A DNA stretch of 37,961 nucleotides from Bryobacterales bacterium (GCA_027459465.1 DAIDIH010000020.1:1-37961), one strand, 5' to 3'; positions 17,329-26,430 are shown, numbered from the stretch's first letter. Numbers and translations are program-made. The notes: generated from the letters alone by a model not told the origin.

Positions 17329-18468
17329 ATGGGTAAGCGCGTCCTGATCCCGGCCGGCGCGGTGCTGCTGATCGCCGCGGCGGTGGCGGCGTGGTGGCTG
17401 CTGCGGCGTCCGGCGCAGAATGAGCTTCGGGCGTCTGGAACAATTGAGGCCAGAAATGTTTTGGTTGGGCCGCGCGTGGCGGGCCGAGTGAAACGGGTGC
17501 TGGTTCGCGAGGGAGACCGCGTAGCGGCGGGACAGCTTCTGGTGGAGCTGGAGAATACGGACCTCGGGCCGGAGCTGGAGCAATCCCGCGCGCGGCTGCG
17601 GCATGCCCGGGAAGCGCTCGCGATGATGCGGCGGGGCTATCGCGTGGAAGATGTCGCGTCGGCGCGGGATTCGGCCAAGGAGGCGCAGGCGCAACTCGAC
17701 GCCGCGGTGCATGGATACCGGCCCGAGGAGGTCACGCAGGCGCGAGCGGACCGCGACCGCGCGGAGGCGGACGCAAAGATCGCGGAGGATTCGCTTGCGC
17801 GCCTCAAGCCGTTGATCCAGAAAGACGAGATTTCGCGGCAGCAGTACGACGATGCGGTGGCGCGGCGGGACAGCGCGGAAGCCTCGCTGCGCCGGGCGCA
17901 AAGTGTGTACCAGCAGATGCAGAACGGAACGCGGCCGGAAGACATCGCCGCGGCGCGGGCCCGGAGCGCGGCCGCCGCCGCCAACCTCAGACGTATGGAA
18001 ACGGGATACCGGCCCGAGGAGGTCGCGCAGGCCGAGGCCGACGTGAAACAAGCCGAGGGGGAAGTGGCGGAGAGCGAAGCGAGGTTGAAGGAAATGCAGG
18101 TGACGGCCCCGGCCTCGGCGGTGGTGGAGGTGCTGGACCTGCGGCCGGGCGACTTAGTCGCCGCGAACGCTCCATTAGTTACTCTGCTTGAGACCGGTCA
18201 ACTTTATATCCGCGTTTATATCCCGGAGACGCAACTTAGTAAGATCCAGATCGGGGAGGGCGCGAAGCTGTTCATCGATTCGGCGCCGGGCGAGGCGTTC
18301 CCGGCCACGGTGGAGCAGATCAACCAGCAGGCCGAGTTCCTGCCGCGAAACGTGCAGACACTGGACGAACGCGTGCATCAGGTGTTCGGAGTGCGTCTGC
18401 GCATGGATAACGGCGCGGGAAGGCTGCGGCCCGGGATGGCGGCCGACGTTGCGTTTCCGCTTCCATGA
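17329..18468 (+). CDS. HlyD/YbhG-type periplasmic adaptor subunit
   Basis: Membrane fusion protein of an ABC-type efflux pump, linking the inner-membrane permease to an outer-membrane TolC-like channel. The 379-aa product has an N-terminal membrane anchor (about 5-24), a split biotinyl-lipoyl domain (ASGTIEARNVLVGPRVAGRVKRV), a long alpha-hairpin (about 80-255), and beta-barrel segments. The hairpin holds four copies of a G-[YT]-R-x-E-[DE]-[VI] motif, at residues 103, 129, 200 and 226 (spacing 26, 71, 26), suggesting an internally duplicated, symmetric hairpin. The 3' end overlaps the ATPase gene by 4 bases (ATGA). Resembles YbhG of the YbhFSR system. Exported substrate unknown. Confidence 0.9.
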   Translation: MGKRVLIPAGAVLLIAAAVAAWWLLRRPAQNELRASGTIEARNVLVGPRVAGRVKRVLVREGDRVAAGQLLVELENTDLGPELEQSRARLRHAREALAMMRRGYRVEDVASARDSAKEAQAQLDAAVHGYRPEEVTQARADRDRAEADAKIAEDSLARLKPLIQKDEISRQQYDDAVARRDSAEASLRRAQSVYQQMQNGTRPEDIAAARARSAAAAANLRRMETGYRPEEVAQAEADVKQAEGEVAESEARLKEMQVTAPASAVVEVLDLRPGDLVAANAPLVTLLETGQLYIRVYIPETQLSKIQIGEGAKLFIDSAPGEAFPATVEQINQQAEFLPRNVQTLDERVHQVFGVRLRMDNGAGRLRPGMAADVAFPLP

Positions 18469-19424
18469 GCGCAGCCATCGAGACGCGAGAAGTGACCAAG
18501 CGCTTTGGCGTGCTCACCGCCGTCAGCGACGTTTCTATCCGCGTCGAGCGGGGCGATGTGTTCGGGTTTCTTGGGCCGAACGGGAGCGGGAAGACGACGC
18601 TCATCAAAATGCTCACCGGCCTGCTGCCGGTTACCTCCGGCGAGGCGTTCGTCGACGGGTTGAACGTGATGAACGATCCCGAACAGGTACGCCGCCGCAT
18701 CGGCTACATGTCGCAGCAGTTCAGCTTGTATACGGACCTGACGGTGCTGGAGAACCTGCGCTTTTATGGCCGCGTGTACGGGCTTCGGAACCGGGAACTG
18801 CAGGAGCGCATTAGGGCAGTGCTTGCGATCAACCATCTGGAGCCGTATTGCGACGTCCTTTCGGCGCGGCTATCGGGAGGCTGGAAACAGCGGCTTGCGC
18901 TGGGCTGCGCGCTGTTGCATGAGCCGCGCATTCTGTTCCTGGATGAGCCGACGGCGGGCATCGACCCTGTGGCGAGGCGTGAACTCTGGGACCTGCTATT
19001 CGACCTGTCGTCGCGAGGAATCACCTTCTTCGTCACAACGCACTACATGGACGAAGCCGAGCGATGCAACCGGCTGGCTTACATTTATAACTCTCGGCTG
19101 ATCGCGTTCGGCTCTCCGGGGGAAATCAAGAGTCTCGAGGAAGTGAACCCGGCCGGGGCGCGCCGCGTCGAGATCACGTGTTCGGACCTGATGCGCGCGC
19201 TGCACAGCACCGCCAAGATCGAAGGGGTGCGGTCCGCCACGGCGTTCGGGCAAAACCTGCACGCGCTGGTCGACGATGCACTGAGCGACGGTGGATTGAT
19301 TGCGGCGCTCGAGGCGAGGGGCCTTCCCGGCGCCAGCGTGCGGACGATTTCGCCCACACTCGAAGACGCCTTCGTCGCTATCACGAACCATCATCGCGCC
19401 GCGCTGGAGACGGTGGGTGGCTAA
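18465..19424 (+). CDS. ABC transporter ATP-binding protein (YbhF-like)
   Basis: Nucleotide-binding subunit, 319 aa, with one complete ABC domain. Walker A GPNGSGKT (37-44), Q-loop QQFSLYTDLT (84-93), signature LSGGWKQR (136-143), Walker B LFLDEP (157-162) and the H-loop H193 (TTHYMDEAE) are all intact. E. coli YbhF has two ABC domains; here there is a single one, so the active transporter would need a homodimer. A C-terminal regulatory extension (about 220-319) is of the DrrA/NatA type. It is translationally coupled on both sides: ATGA overlap upstream and an 8-base overlap with the permease. Confidence 0.93.
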   Translation: MSAAIETREVTKRFGVLTAVSDVSIRVERGDVFGFLGPNGSGKTTLIKMLTGLLPVTSGEAFVDGLNVMNDPEQVRRRIGYMSQQFSLYTDLTVLENLRFYGRVYGLRNRELQERIRAVLAINHLEPYCDVLSARLSGGWKQRLALGCALLHEPRILFLDEPTAGIDPVARRELWDLLFDLSSRGITFFVTTHYMDEAERCNRLAYIYNSRLIAFGSPGEIKSLEEVNPAGARRVEITCSDLMRALHSTAKIEGVRSATAFGQNLHALVDDALSDGGLIAALEARGLPGASVRTISPTLEDAFVAITNHHRAALETVGG

Positions 19425-20538
19425 CGTCTTCGGCGGGTTCAAGGCGGTGATGTACAAGGAAGCGCTTCACCTGCGGCGCGATTCGGTGGCGCTGGTGATC
19501 GGCCTGATCGTGCCGCTGGCGCAGTTGGCGGTTCTCGGTTTCGGCATTGACACGAACGTACGTCATGTCGCGACCGTGGTGCTCGACGAGGACCACCGGC
19601 AGGAGAGCCGCGATTTTCTGAACCGCCTCGCGAATTCCGACACGTTTTATCTGAAGCAGTACGTGAGGAGCGACCGTGAGCTGCACGAGGCGGTGGTGAG
19701 CGGCAAGGCGCGGGTGGCGATCGAGATTCCGCCGGATTTCAGCGACCGTCTCCGGAAAGGCCGCACGGCGCAGGTGCTGGTGCTGGTGGACGGATCGGAC
19801 TCCAGCGTCGCCGGGCAGGCGATCAACGTTGCGTTCGGAATCGGGCTGGACGAGTCGCTACGGCGCGTGCTGGGGCCCGGGCAGGCGATGCCGATCGATG
19901 TCCGCGCGCAGCTTCTTTTCAACCCCGACTCGCGTTCGCCGAACTTTTTTCTGCCCGGGCTGACCGCCGTTCTGCTGCTTAGCGTAACCACGTTCCTGAC
20001 CGCGTTTTCGATCGTGCGGGAAAAGGAACGCGGCACACTGGAACAGCTTTTCGTGACGCCGGTGCGGCCGCTCGGCCTACTGCTGGGAAAGATTGTGCCG
20101 TATCTGGTGATCGGCTACGTCGAACTTTGCCTCATTCTGACGCTGATGCGCTGGATATTCTTCGTGCCGATTCACGGCAACCTTCTCACGCTGCTGGTTC
20201 TGTCGATTCCCTACCTGTTCGTGGCGCTTGCCTTCGGGACGTTCATCTCGACAACCGTGCAATCGCAGTCCGAGGCGATGCAGAAGGCGTTTCTGATCTT
20301 CATCCCGAGCATCTTTTTCTCGGGTTACATCTTTCCCCGGGAAAACATGCCGGCGATTTTTTACTGGTTCAGCTTTCTCGTGCCCGCGACGTTTTACGTG
20401 GACATCACGCGCGGCGTCATTCTGCGCGGCGCAGGACTGAAGGAGCTTTGGAAGGATGGCCTGGTGCTGACCGTGATGGGCGTGGGGCTGTTGTGGCTGG
20501 CCGCGCGGCGGTTCCAGCGCAAGTCGATCAACTCGTGA
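19417..20538 (+). CDS. ABC-2 type permease (YbhS/YbhR-like)
   Basis: Inner-membrane subunit of 373 aa. It has one N-terminal helix (about 22-42), a large extracytoplasmic domain (about 45-170), then five more helices typical of ABC2_membrane_3 proteins; the REKERGTLEQLFVTPVRP coupling motif follows the second helix. The start is GTG at 19417 with GGAG 7 bases upstream, overlapping the ATPase stop; the frame extends to 19300 within the ATPase gene but is not family-like. E. coli YbhFSR has two permeases; only one is here, so it probably homodimerises. The SDR-adaptor-ATPase-permease order suggests a drug or toxic-compound exporter. Confidence 0.9.
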   Translation: MANVFGGFKAVMYKEALHLRRDSVALVIGLIVPLAQLAVLGFGIDTNVRHVATVVLDEDHRQESRDFLNRLANSDTFYLKQYVRSDRELHEAVVSGKARVAIEIPPDFSDRLRKGRTAQVLVLVDGSDSSVAGQAINVAFGIGLDESLRRVLGPGQAMPIDVRAQLLFNPDSRSPNFFLPGLTAVLLLSVTTFLTAFSIVREKERGTLEQLFVTPVRPLGLLLGKIVPYLVIGYVELCLILTLMRWIFFVPIHGNLLTLLVLSIPYLFVALAFGTFISTTVQSQSEAMQKAFLIFIPSIFFSGYIFPRENMPAIFYWFSFLVPATFYVDITRGVILRGAGLKELWKDGLVLTVMGVGLLWLAARRFQRKSINS

Positions 20539-20563
20539 ACCGGGAATCGGTGAATGGTATTAT
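20535..20563 (+). promoter_or_regulatory. Extended -10 promoter of the cytochrome operon
   Basis: TGG-TATTAT (20555-20563) is an extended -10 with 5/6 in the hexamer; GTGAAC (20535-20540, 3/6) sits 17 bases upstream and overlaps the permease stop. Transcription would start near 20570, leaving about 68 bases of leader before ATG 20638. Confidence 0.5.
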
Positions 20564-20577
20564 GGAAGACATTCCAT
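20562..20577. promoter_or_regulatory. Operator-like inverted repeat at the transcription start
   Basis: ATGGAA (20562-20567) and TTCCAT (20572-20577) are perfect inverted arms around GACA. The repeat begins in the last two bases of the -10 box and spans the expected start site, a classic repressor position. Confidence 0.4.
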
Positions 20578-20637
20578 GTGAATGCACGGCGGGATTGGTT
20601 TCCGCGGCGTTGCGTGAGGAAGAAGGAAGAAGGCGCC

Positions 20638-22869
20638 ATGAGTAGGTCATCGCGGCGCATGGTTTTGGCGGTTTTGCTCACCGCAACCGTCGCCGGGCTG
20701 CAAGCGGCAGACGAAACGGGAAAGCCAACAACGGATAGCCGCCAAGCGTACGCGGACAAAATACGCTCCACGTACCATTTCGCTTTCGGCGGCGGCAACA
20801 TCGCCGCGCCGGGCGATCTGCAAGTCGAGGGGAATGACTTTCTTTCTCCTCAAGCGTTTCCCAGTGCCGAATACTGCGGCCACTGCCACAGCGAGGCGTA
20901 TCGCCAGTGGCGCGAGTCGCTGCACGCGAACTCTTTTGAGGAGCCGTTTTATCGTACCAGCGTGAACATTCTTCCCCGCACGAAGGGGATTGAATTTACG
21001 CGGCACTGCGATTCCTGTCATAACCCGATCGGCGTGGCTGCCGGGGAGTTGACCGAGAACTCCCAGGCCGACCGCCGTTCGGACACCGACGGCGTGACCT
21101 GCATGGTCTGCCACTCGATTCAAAAGTTGCAGCCGGAAGAAGGAAACGGCAGTGTCGTGCTTGGCGTGCCGGCGGTGATCGTAGACGAGAAGGGCGAACC
21201 GGTCCGTGGTCCGGTTTCCGACGATGAGATCCTGAAGCACCCGGAGCGGCACGCGCGCGCGGTGATGAAGGATTTCTACCACACGGCGCAATTTTGCGGC
21301 GCCTGCCACAAGGCCAACCTGCCGAAGGGCCTGAACGACTATAAGTTTATCCGCGCGTTCACGACCTACGACGAGTGGCAGGACTCAAAATTTTCCGGGC
21401 AGACGCCGCTGCCGTTCTACACCGCCGCGGTGACACGCTGCCAGGATTGCCATATGCCGCGCGGCGCAGCGCCGGCGACTGAGTACGGCGCCAAGCACGG
21501 CATGTTCGCGTCGCACCGATGGGCGGCTGGAAACACGGCCGTACCGTTCTACTACGGCTTCACGGAGCAGTTGGAAAAGACGGTCGAGTTTCTCAAGTCC
21601 GGAATGTATCTGAATGTCGATCTGTTCGCCTTGAAGCCGGCCGGCGGTTCCATGATCGCTCCGCTCGGTACGAAACCGTTCTCTGTTTCGGCCGGACAGA
21701 CCGTACAGGTCCTCGCGGTCATCCAGAACAAAAACATCGGACACTCGCTTGTTCCCGAGGTGCGCGATCTCTATGAGGCTTGGGTGGAGTTTGAGGCGAC
21801 CGACAGCGCGGGCCGCGTGTTGGCCCACAGCGGCTTCCTGAAGCCCGACGGAATGCTCGACGAACGCGCCCATTCCTTCACGAACCGGCCGGTGAACCTA
21901 TACGGCGACTTTGTCGACGACCACCAGGTGTGGACGATTCACTCGATGGCCTACGACAACACGATCCAGTCCGGACGATCCGCCCTGGTGCGATATGCGT
22001 TCCGCATTCCGGGCGACGCCAAGAGTCCGATCCGGGTGACGGCGAAGGTGAATTATCGTCACATCCGGCAGAGCTACACCAACCATGTGTTTGGGCCAGA
22101 CCATCCGGCGTATCCGGTGGTTGAACTCGGTTCGCAGACGCGGCAAATCGTTTTGGGTTCGAACGGGCCGACGCCGCCCGGCAAGGATGACAACCCCGAC
22201 TGGATGCGCTGGAACAACTTCGGCATCGCGCTGATGGACCAGCAGCAGTACGCGGAGGCGCTGGATGCCTTCGAGCAGGTGGTGGCGCTGCGTCCGGACT
22301 ATGCCGACGGCTACATCAATGTAGCGCTCGACTATCTCGCGTGGGAGAAGTACGCGGAGGCCCGGCCGGGCCTGGAGAAAGCGCTGGCGCTGAATCCGCG
22401 AAACGCCCGCGCGCTTTATTATCTGGCTTTGGTCGAACGGCGCGAGCACCATCCGGAGGCCGAGCGCGCGGATCTTGAATCCGTTGTGGCGCGGTACCCG
22501 GGGTCGCGCGATGCGCGGCGCGAACTCGGCATTGCTTATTACCAGGAGCATAACTATGCCGCCGCCCGGGAGCAGTTCGAAGCACTGCAGACTATTGATC
22601 CGGACGATCTGGCGGCGCATTACAATCTGGCTCTGATCTACCGGCGTCTCGGGATGAAGCAGAAGGCTGCCGAGCAGGCGGCGCTATTTGCGCTGAAACA
22701 GATAGACCCCGGCGCGCCGACTTACTCGCTGAACTTCCTCCGCAACCATCCTGAAATCTCGCGTGAAAGCGTGCCCTGGCATGAGCACGACGAGACCGGA
22801 ACAGCATCACACCCAGCGGTAGCAAACATGGCTCCCAACCCTTACGCATGCGGTGGGGCGACGAAATGA
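20638..22869 (+). CDS. Secreted pentahaem cytochrome c with C-terminal TPR domain
   Basis: A 743-aa fusion. Signal peptide 1-23 (cleavage near LQA-ADE). Five CxxCH haem c sites follow: C80-H84, C124-H128, C155-H159, C220-H224 and C268-H272, resembling the cytochrome c554-like multihaem fold. Residues about 290-510 form a beta-rich stretch of unknown type, and about 520-700 hold four to five TPR units (NNFGIALMDQQQYAEALDAF, YINVALDYLAWEKYAEARPG and others). It would act in the periplasm or at the cell surface in electron transfer, with TPRs docking a partner. The start ATG at 20638 has GAAGG about 8 bases ahead and gives the signal peptide; ATG 20554 is rejected. It overlaps the next gene by 4 bases. 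Confidence 0.88.
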   Translation: MSRSSRRMVLAVLLTATVAGLQAADETGKPTTDSRQAYADKIRSTYHFAFGGGNIAAPGDLQVEGNDFLSPQAFPSAEYCGHCHSEAYRQWRESLHANSFEEPFYRTSVNILPRTKGIEFTRHCDSCHNPIGVAAGELTENSQADRRSDTDGVTCMVCHSIQKLQPEEGNGSVVLGVPAVIVDEKGEPVRGPVSDDEILKHPERHARAVMKDFYHTAQFCGACHKANLPKGLNDYKFIRAFTTYDEWQDSKFSGQTPLPFYTAAVTRCQDCHMPRGAAPATEYGAKHGMFASHRWAAGNTAVPFYYGFTEQLEKTVEFLKSGMYLNVDLFALKPAGGSMIAPLGTKPFSVSAGQTVQVLAVIQNKNIGHSLVPEVRDLYEAWVEFEATDSAGRVLAHSGFLKPDGMLDERAHSFTNRPVNLYGDFVDDHQVWTIHSMAYDNTIQSGRSALVRYAFRIPGDAKSPIRVTAKVNYRHIRQSYTNHVFGPDHPAYPVVELGSQTRQIVLGSNGPTPPGKDDNPDWMRWNNFGIALMDQQQYAEALDAFEQVVALRPDYADGYINVALDYLAWEKYAEARPGLEKALALNPRNARALYYLALVERREHHPEAERADLESVVARYPGSRDARRELGIAYYQEHNYAAAREQFEALQTIDPDDLAAHYNLALIYRRLGMKQKAAEQAALFALKQIDPGAPTYSLNFLRNHPEISRESVPWHEHDETGTASHPAVANMAPNPYACGGATK

Positions 22870-24734
22870 AACGGATTCCGTCTCCAAGCCGCCGATCCTT
22901 TCTCCGATCGCTCAGCCGGACGACGCTGACGCTCCCCTTTGCGGAACTGCTGGCGCTCGCGGCGCCGCAGAAGCTGCCCGGGCCGATGGAGCGGGAATAC
23001 AACGCGAAGGCCATACCTCGGCCGAAGGGGCCGAAATCGCCAGTGGAAGGAACGCCGCTGGGTGTGCAGTTCGTCGAGGTGGCGCCAGCGGCCGGACTCA
23101 CCGCCATAACGACTTACGGCGGCGTTGGGAAAAACAAATACCTGCTCGAGACGACGGGCTGCGGGCTTGCGTTTTACGACTACGACCAGGACGGGTGGCT
23201 GGATCTGTTCTTTGTGAACGGTTGGCGGCTGGAAGGGTTTCCGGCAGAACAGGAGCCGCACTGCCGTTTGTTCAAGAACAACCGCGACGGCACGTTCACG
23301 GACGTAACGGCGGGTTCTGGTCTGGAGCATCGGACCGGCTGGGGCCAGGCTTGTTGCGTCGGCGACTATGACAACGACGGCATGGACGACTTATTCGTCA
23401 CTTACTACGGCCAGAACGCGCTGTACCGGAACCTTGGCAACGGTAAGTTCCGCGACGTGACGCAAGAGTCGGGCCTGATTCAGCCGGGACCGAAGGTGCG
23501 GTGGAACACGGGCTGTACCTTTGTCGACTACGACCGCGACGGGCATCTGGATCTGTTTGTCGCCAACTACGTCGATATGGATCTGAAGACCGCACCGCCG
23601 CCGGAAGCCGGGCCTTGCACTTACAAGGGCATTCTGGTGGCCTGCGGTCCGCCGGGATTGCGCGGGGGGAAGAACATCCTCTATCACAACAACGGCAACG
23701 GCACTTTCACCGACGTCAGCCAGAAGGCGGGTATCTGGAATACGAGCGGAACTTATGGGCTGAGTGTTGCGGCCTCCGACCTCGACAACGACGGCTGGCC
23801 GGACATTTACGTCGCGGACGACTCCAGCACGGCGGCGCTCTATCAGAACCAGAAGGACGGCACGTTCCGCGATATTGCGATCGAGAGCGGCGCCGCCCTT
23901 TCGCCGGAAGGGCGCCCGCAGGCGGGCATGGGTGTGGCGATCGGGGATTACAACCGCGACGGTACGCTCGACATCGTCAAGACCAACTTCGCGGGAGACA
24001 CCGATTCGCTCTACACCAACCTCGGCGACGCGACGTTCGAGGATCGGACGTATCCGAGCGGGATTGGTGTGAATACGCGTCTGCTGGGCTGGGGCGTGGG
24101 CTTCTTCGACATGGATAACGACGGTTGGCTCGATGTGCTCATGTCGAACGGCCACGTGTATCCCGAAGTTGACCGGTCGAACACCGACCTTAAGTACGCC
24201 GAGCATAAGTATCTGTACCGGAACCTGCGCAACGGACAGTTCGAGGAAGTGACGAACCAGGGTGGTTCGGGCATTCTCGAGTCCGCACCGGCCCGCGGAT
24301 GCGCGTTTGGCGACTACGACAACGACGGCGATATCGACGTTGCGGTGAATTGCATCAACGCCCGGCCACAGTTACTTCGGTGTGACTCGACGTGGAAGCG
24401 GAACTGGATCAAGATCAAGCTGGTGGGAGTGAAAACGAACCGCTCCGGGATCGGCAGCCGGGTTACGGTGACGGCGCGGAACGATCCGAAGGCAGGCAAG
24501 GCGCTGGTTCAGGTGGATGAGTTGCGCAGCGGCGGCAGTTACTTCTCGCAAAACGACATGCGCATGCACTTCGGCCTCGATCAGGCGGAAAAGGCCGATG
24601 TGGTGGAGATCCGCTGGTTGAGCGGGCACGTGGACCGTTTGGAGAACCTCGCGGCGAACAAACTCTACACGATCGAAGAAGGCGGACGGATCGTGAAGGC
24701 CGAGACGCTCGTGCCGGCGAAGAAGAAGGTATGA
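22866..24734 (+). CDS. Secreted FG-GAP/VCBS seven-bladed propeller with ASPIC/UnbV domain
   Basis: A 622-aa CRTAC-like protein. A Tat-type signal (RRSFLRSLSRTTLTLPFAE, 9-27) is followed by seven calcium-loop repeats of D-x-D/N-x-D-G form: FYDYDQDGW (D105-D109), VGDYDNDGM, FVDYDRDGH, ASDLDNDGW, IGDYNRDGT, FFDMDNDGW and FGDYDNDGD. These predict a seven-bladed calcium-binding beta-propeller. The C-terminus (about 515-600) is the ASPIC/UnbV domain (SGIGSRVTV, VDELRSGGSYFSQNDMRMHFGL, VVEIRWLSG). Function of this architecture is not established. Start ATG at 22866 overlaps the cytochrome stop (ATGA), so both proteins are made together and probably interact. Confidence 0.9.
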   Translation: MKRIPSPSRRSFLRSLSRTTLTLPFAELLALAAPQKLPGPMEREYNAKAIPRPKGPKSPVEGTPLGVQFVEVAPAAGLTAITTYGGVGKNKYLLETTGCGLAFYDYDQDGWLDLFFVNGWRLEGFPAEQEPHCRLFKNNRDGTFTDVTAGSGLEHRTGWGQACCVGDYDNDGMDDLFVTYYGQNALYRNLGNGKFRDVTQESGLIQPGPKVRWNTGCTFVDYDRDGHLDLFVANYVDMDLKTAPPPEAGPCTYKGILVACGPPGLRGGKNILYHNNGNGTFTDVSQKAGIWNTSGTYGLSVAASDLDNDGWPDIYVADDSSTAALYQNQKDGTFRDIAIESGAALSPEGRPQAGMGVAIGDYNRDGTLDIVKTNFAGDTDSLYTNLGDATFEDRTYPSGIGVNTRLLGWGVGFFDMDNDGWLDVLMSNGHVYPEVDRSNTDLKYAEHKYLYRNLRNGQFEEVTNQGGSGILESAPARGCAFGDYDNDGDIDVAVNCINARPQLLRCDSTWKRNWIKIKLVGVKTNRSGIGSRVTVTARNDPKAGKALVQVDELRSGGSYFSQNDMRMHFGLDQAEKADVVEIRWLSGHVDRLENLAANKLYTIEEGGRIVKAETLVPAKKKV

Positions 24735-25183
24735 TGCGGCGGGCGCTGGCGCTTCTGCTCATGCCGGCATCGTTGGCCGTGGCGGCAGATTGCCCGTGGC
24801 TGAATACGGCGACCGCGTCCGGACTGTTGGGCGGGCCTGCAACCGTTCACTATGACGGCGCGCCGGACGCGGGAAGCGGCGTCTGCGCGTTTACTCGCGC
24901 GGCGGGGAAGGCCGTGATCGATCTGCGGATCGAGATCAACTCCGGTCATACCAGCCGCGCTTCGCTGCTCGACGACGCGCGCCTGCACGATGTGCGCAAG
25001 AAGGAACTGCGCGGCATCGGCAACGAAGCGTGGAGCGTGCCGGCGAGCGGAGGAGGCGAGTGGGTGATCGGCCGCGTTCGCGGGACGGCGTTCGCGATTC
25101 GGGCTCGGAACAGCGAGAACGAAAAGGCGGCCGAGGCAGCGGCGTTGAAAGCGGGGGAACTGGTGGCAGGAAGCTTATTTTGA
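24731..25183 (+). CDS. Small secreted protein, unknown function
   Basis: A 150-aa product with a signal peptide (MMRRALALLLMPASLAVAA) and a mature part starting DCPWLNTATASGLLGG. Two cysteines (C21, C52) could form a disulfide; the pattern Cys-x-x-Leu...Leu-Gly...Gly-x-Cys-x-Phe faintly recalls DUF3558-like lipoproteins, but I do not claim membership. ATG overlaps the propeller gene stop (ATGA); the second ATG at 24734 is better spaced from AAGAAGG and may be the real start. It is the third gene of the chained operon. Its end overlaps the convergent TPR gene by 9 bases. Confidence 0.75.
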   Translation: MMRRALALLLMPASLAVAADCPWLNTATASGLLGGPATVHYDGAPDAGSGVCAFTRAAGKAVIDLRIEINSGHTSRASLLDDARLHDVRKKELRGIGNEAWSVPASGGGEWVIGRVRGTAFAIRARNSENEKAAEAAALKAGELVAGSLF

Positions 25184-26425
25184 AGGGCCGCGCAGTTTCG
25201 CCGCGCCTTTTTCGAGCTTCTGCTGTTTCTCCTGGGCCTCGGCCTGACGCAACTGGGCGGCCTTGGCGAAGGCGTCGGCCGAGGCGGCGCGGTCTCCCTT
25301 GCGGCGCAGCAGCAGCCCGAGAGAATTGAACGCGCCGGCGTTGGTCGGATCGAGTTCGACGTCGTGACGCAGCGCGTCGATCGCGCCGTCGATGTCTTCA
25401 GACTGTTGCAGGGTGGTGCCGAGGAGGTACCAAGCGTCGGCGTAGCCGGGCCGCGCGGCGACCGCGGCACGCAAGTGCTTTACGGCGGCGGCTTCGTCTC
25501 CGGTATCGAGGAGCGTTGTGGCGAGCGTATAATGCGCCTCGGCGAGCGAGGGGTCCAAGGCGACGGCGCGTTCCAGTTCCGGCTTGGCGTGCGCGCCGTC
25601 GTCGGCCTGTTTGTAGGCGACGCCGAGATCGTAGTGGGCCGAGGCGATATCCGGATGTTTGGCCAGCACCGCGGTCAAACGCTGGATCGCCTCGTGAATC
25701 TGCCCGGCGGCGAGGCAGGCGAAGCCGGCGTTTACGGCTACGTTCACATTGTCGGGGTCCTTAGCCAGGATGCGGCGGAATTCGGCCAGGCCGGCTTCCG
25801 GGTTGCCGGAGCGAACCAGAGCCAGGCCATAATTACTACGCACGTCGTTGTCGGATGGGTCGATGGTAAGCGCGCGGCGTAGGGCGTCGCGGGCTTCGGT
25901 GTAGCGCCTCTCGCTCTCCAGAGCGTTGCCGAGCGTAGTCCAGGCATCCTTGCTGTGCGGCATACTCGCCGCCGCCTTGCGCAACTGCACGATCCCTTCG
26001 TCAATTTGGCCGGCATCATTGAGCGCGGCGCCAAGGCGGAAACGGTATTCCGCATTGGCGGGCTGAAGGGCCACCGCCTTTTTCATCGCCGCCAGCGCCT
26101 CGTTTTGTTTGCCGGAGAGCCACAGGGCGACACCGAGGTGGTACCAGGCGGTGTCCATCGAGGGCTTCAGCTTCACGGCGCGTTGGAAGTACGGGATGGC
26201 TTCGCCCGCGCGGTTGGCCGCGGCAAGGAGAAATCCGGCTTCATCCTGAAAATCGGCCCGGTCCGGCGCCAGCCGCGCCAGTTCCTGGTAATCGGCGAGC
26301 GCGCCGGCCAGATCGCGTGCAGCCAGACGCTGCCTCGCCTGGGTCTCGAGTTGCGCGAGCGAGGCGGGCGTCTGAGCGGCTAACAGGCTGACCGCGACGA
26401 CGGCCAGGGCAAAGCAACGCGGCAC
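25175..26425 (-). CDS. Secreted tetratricopeptide-repeat protein
   Basis: A 416-aa product with a signal peptide (about 1-18, VVAVSLLAAQ) and about ten consecutive TPR units covering nearly the whole mature chain (for example AWYHLGVALWLSGKQNEALAAM, AHYDLGVAYKQADDGAHAKPEL, AFNSLGLLLRRKGDRAASADAF). A charged Gln/Lys-rich tail ends it. TPR superhelices bind partner proteins; no catalytic part is seen. The start is GTG at 26425, with a perfect TATAAT only 5 bases upstream and no Shine-Dalgarno, implying a leaderless transcript. It follows the TIGR03118 gene on the same strand. Confidence 0.88.
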   Translation of the reverse strand: MPRCFALAVVAVSLLAAQTPASLAQLETQARQRLAARDLAGALADYQELARLAPDRADFQDEAGFLLAAANRAGEAIPYFQRAVKLKPSMDTAWYHLGVALWLSGKQNEALAAMKKAVALQPANAEYRFRLGAALNDAGQIDEGIVQLRKAAASMPHSKDAWTTLGNALESERRYTEARDALRRALTIDPSDNDVRSNYGLALVRSGNPEAGLAEFRRILAKDPDNVNVAVNAGFACLAAGQIHEAIQRLTAVLAKHPDIASAHYDLGVAYKQADDGAHAKPELERAVALDPSLAEAHYTLATTLLDTGDEAAAVKHLRAAVAARPGYADAWYLLGTTLQQSEDIDGAIDALRHDVELDPTNAGAFNSLGLLLRRKGDRAASADAFAKAAQLRQAEAQEKQQKLEKGAAKLRGPSK

Positions 26426-26430
26426 GCTTC

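Noticed and set aside
20554..20637. Upstream ATG for the cytochrome gene
   Set aside because: Starting there would bury the signal peptide behind 28 residues and would place the start inside the -10 box; ATG 20638 has a proper ribosome site.
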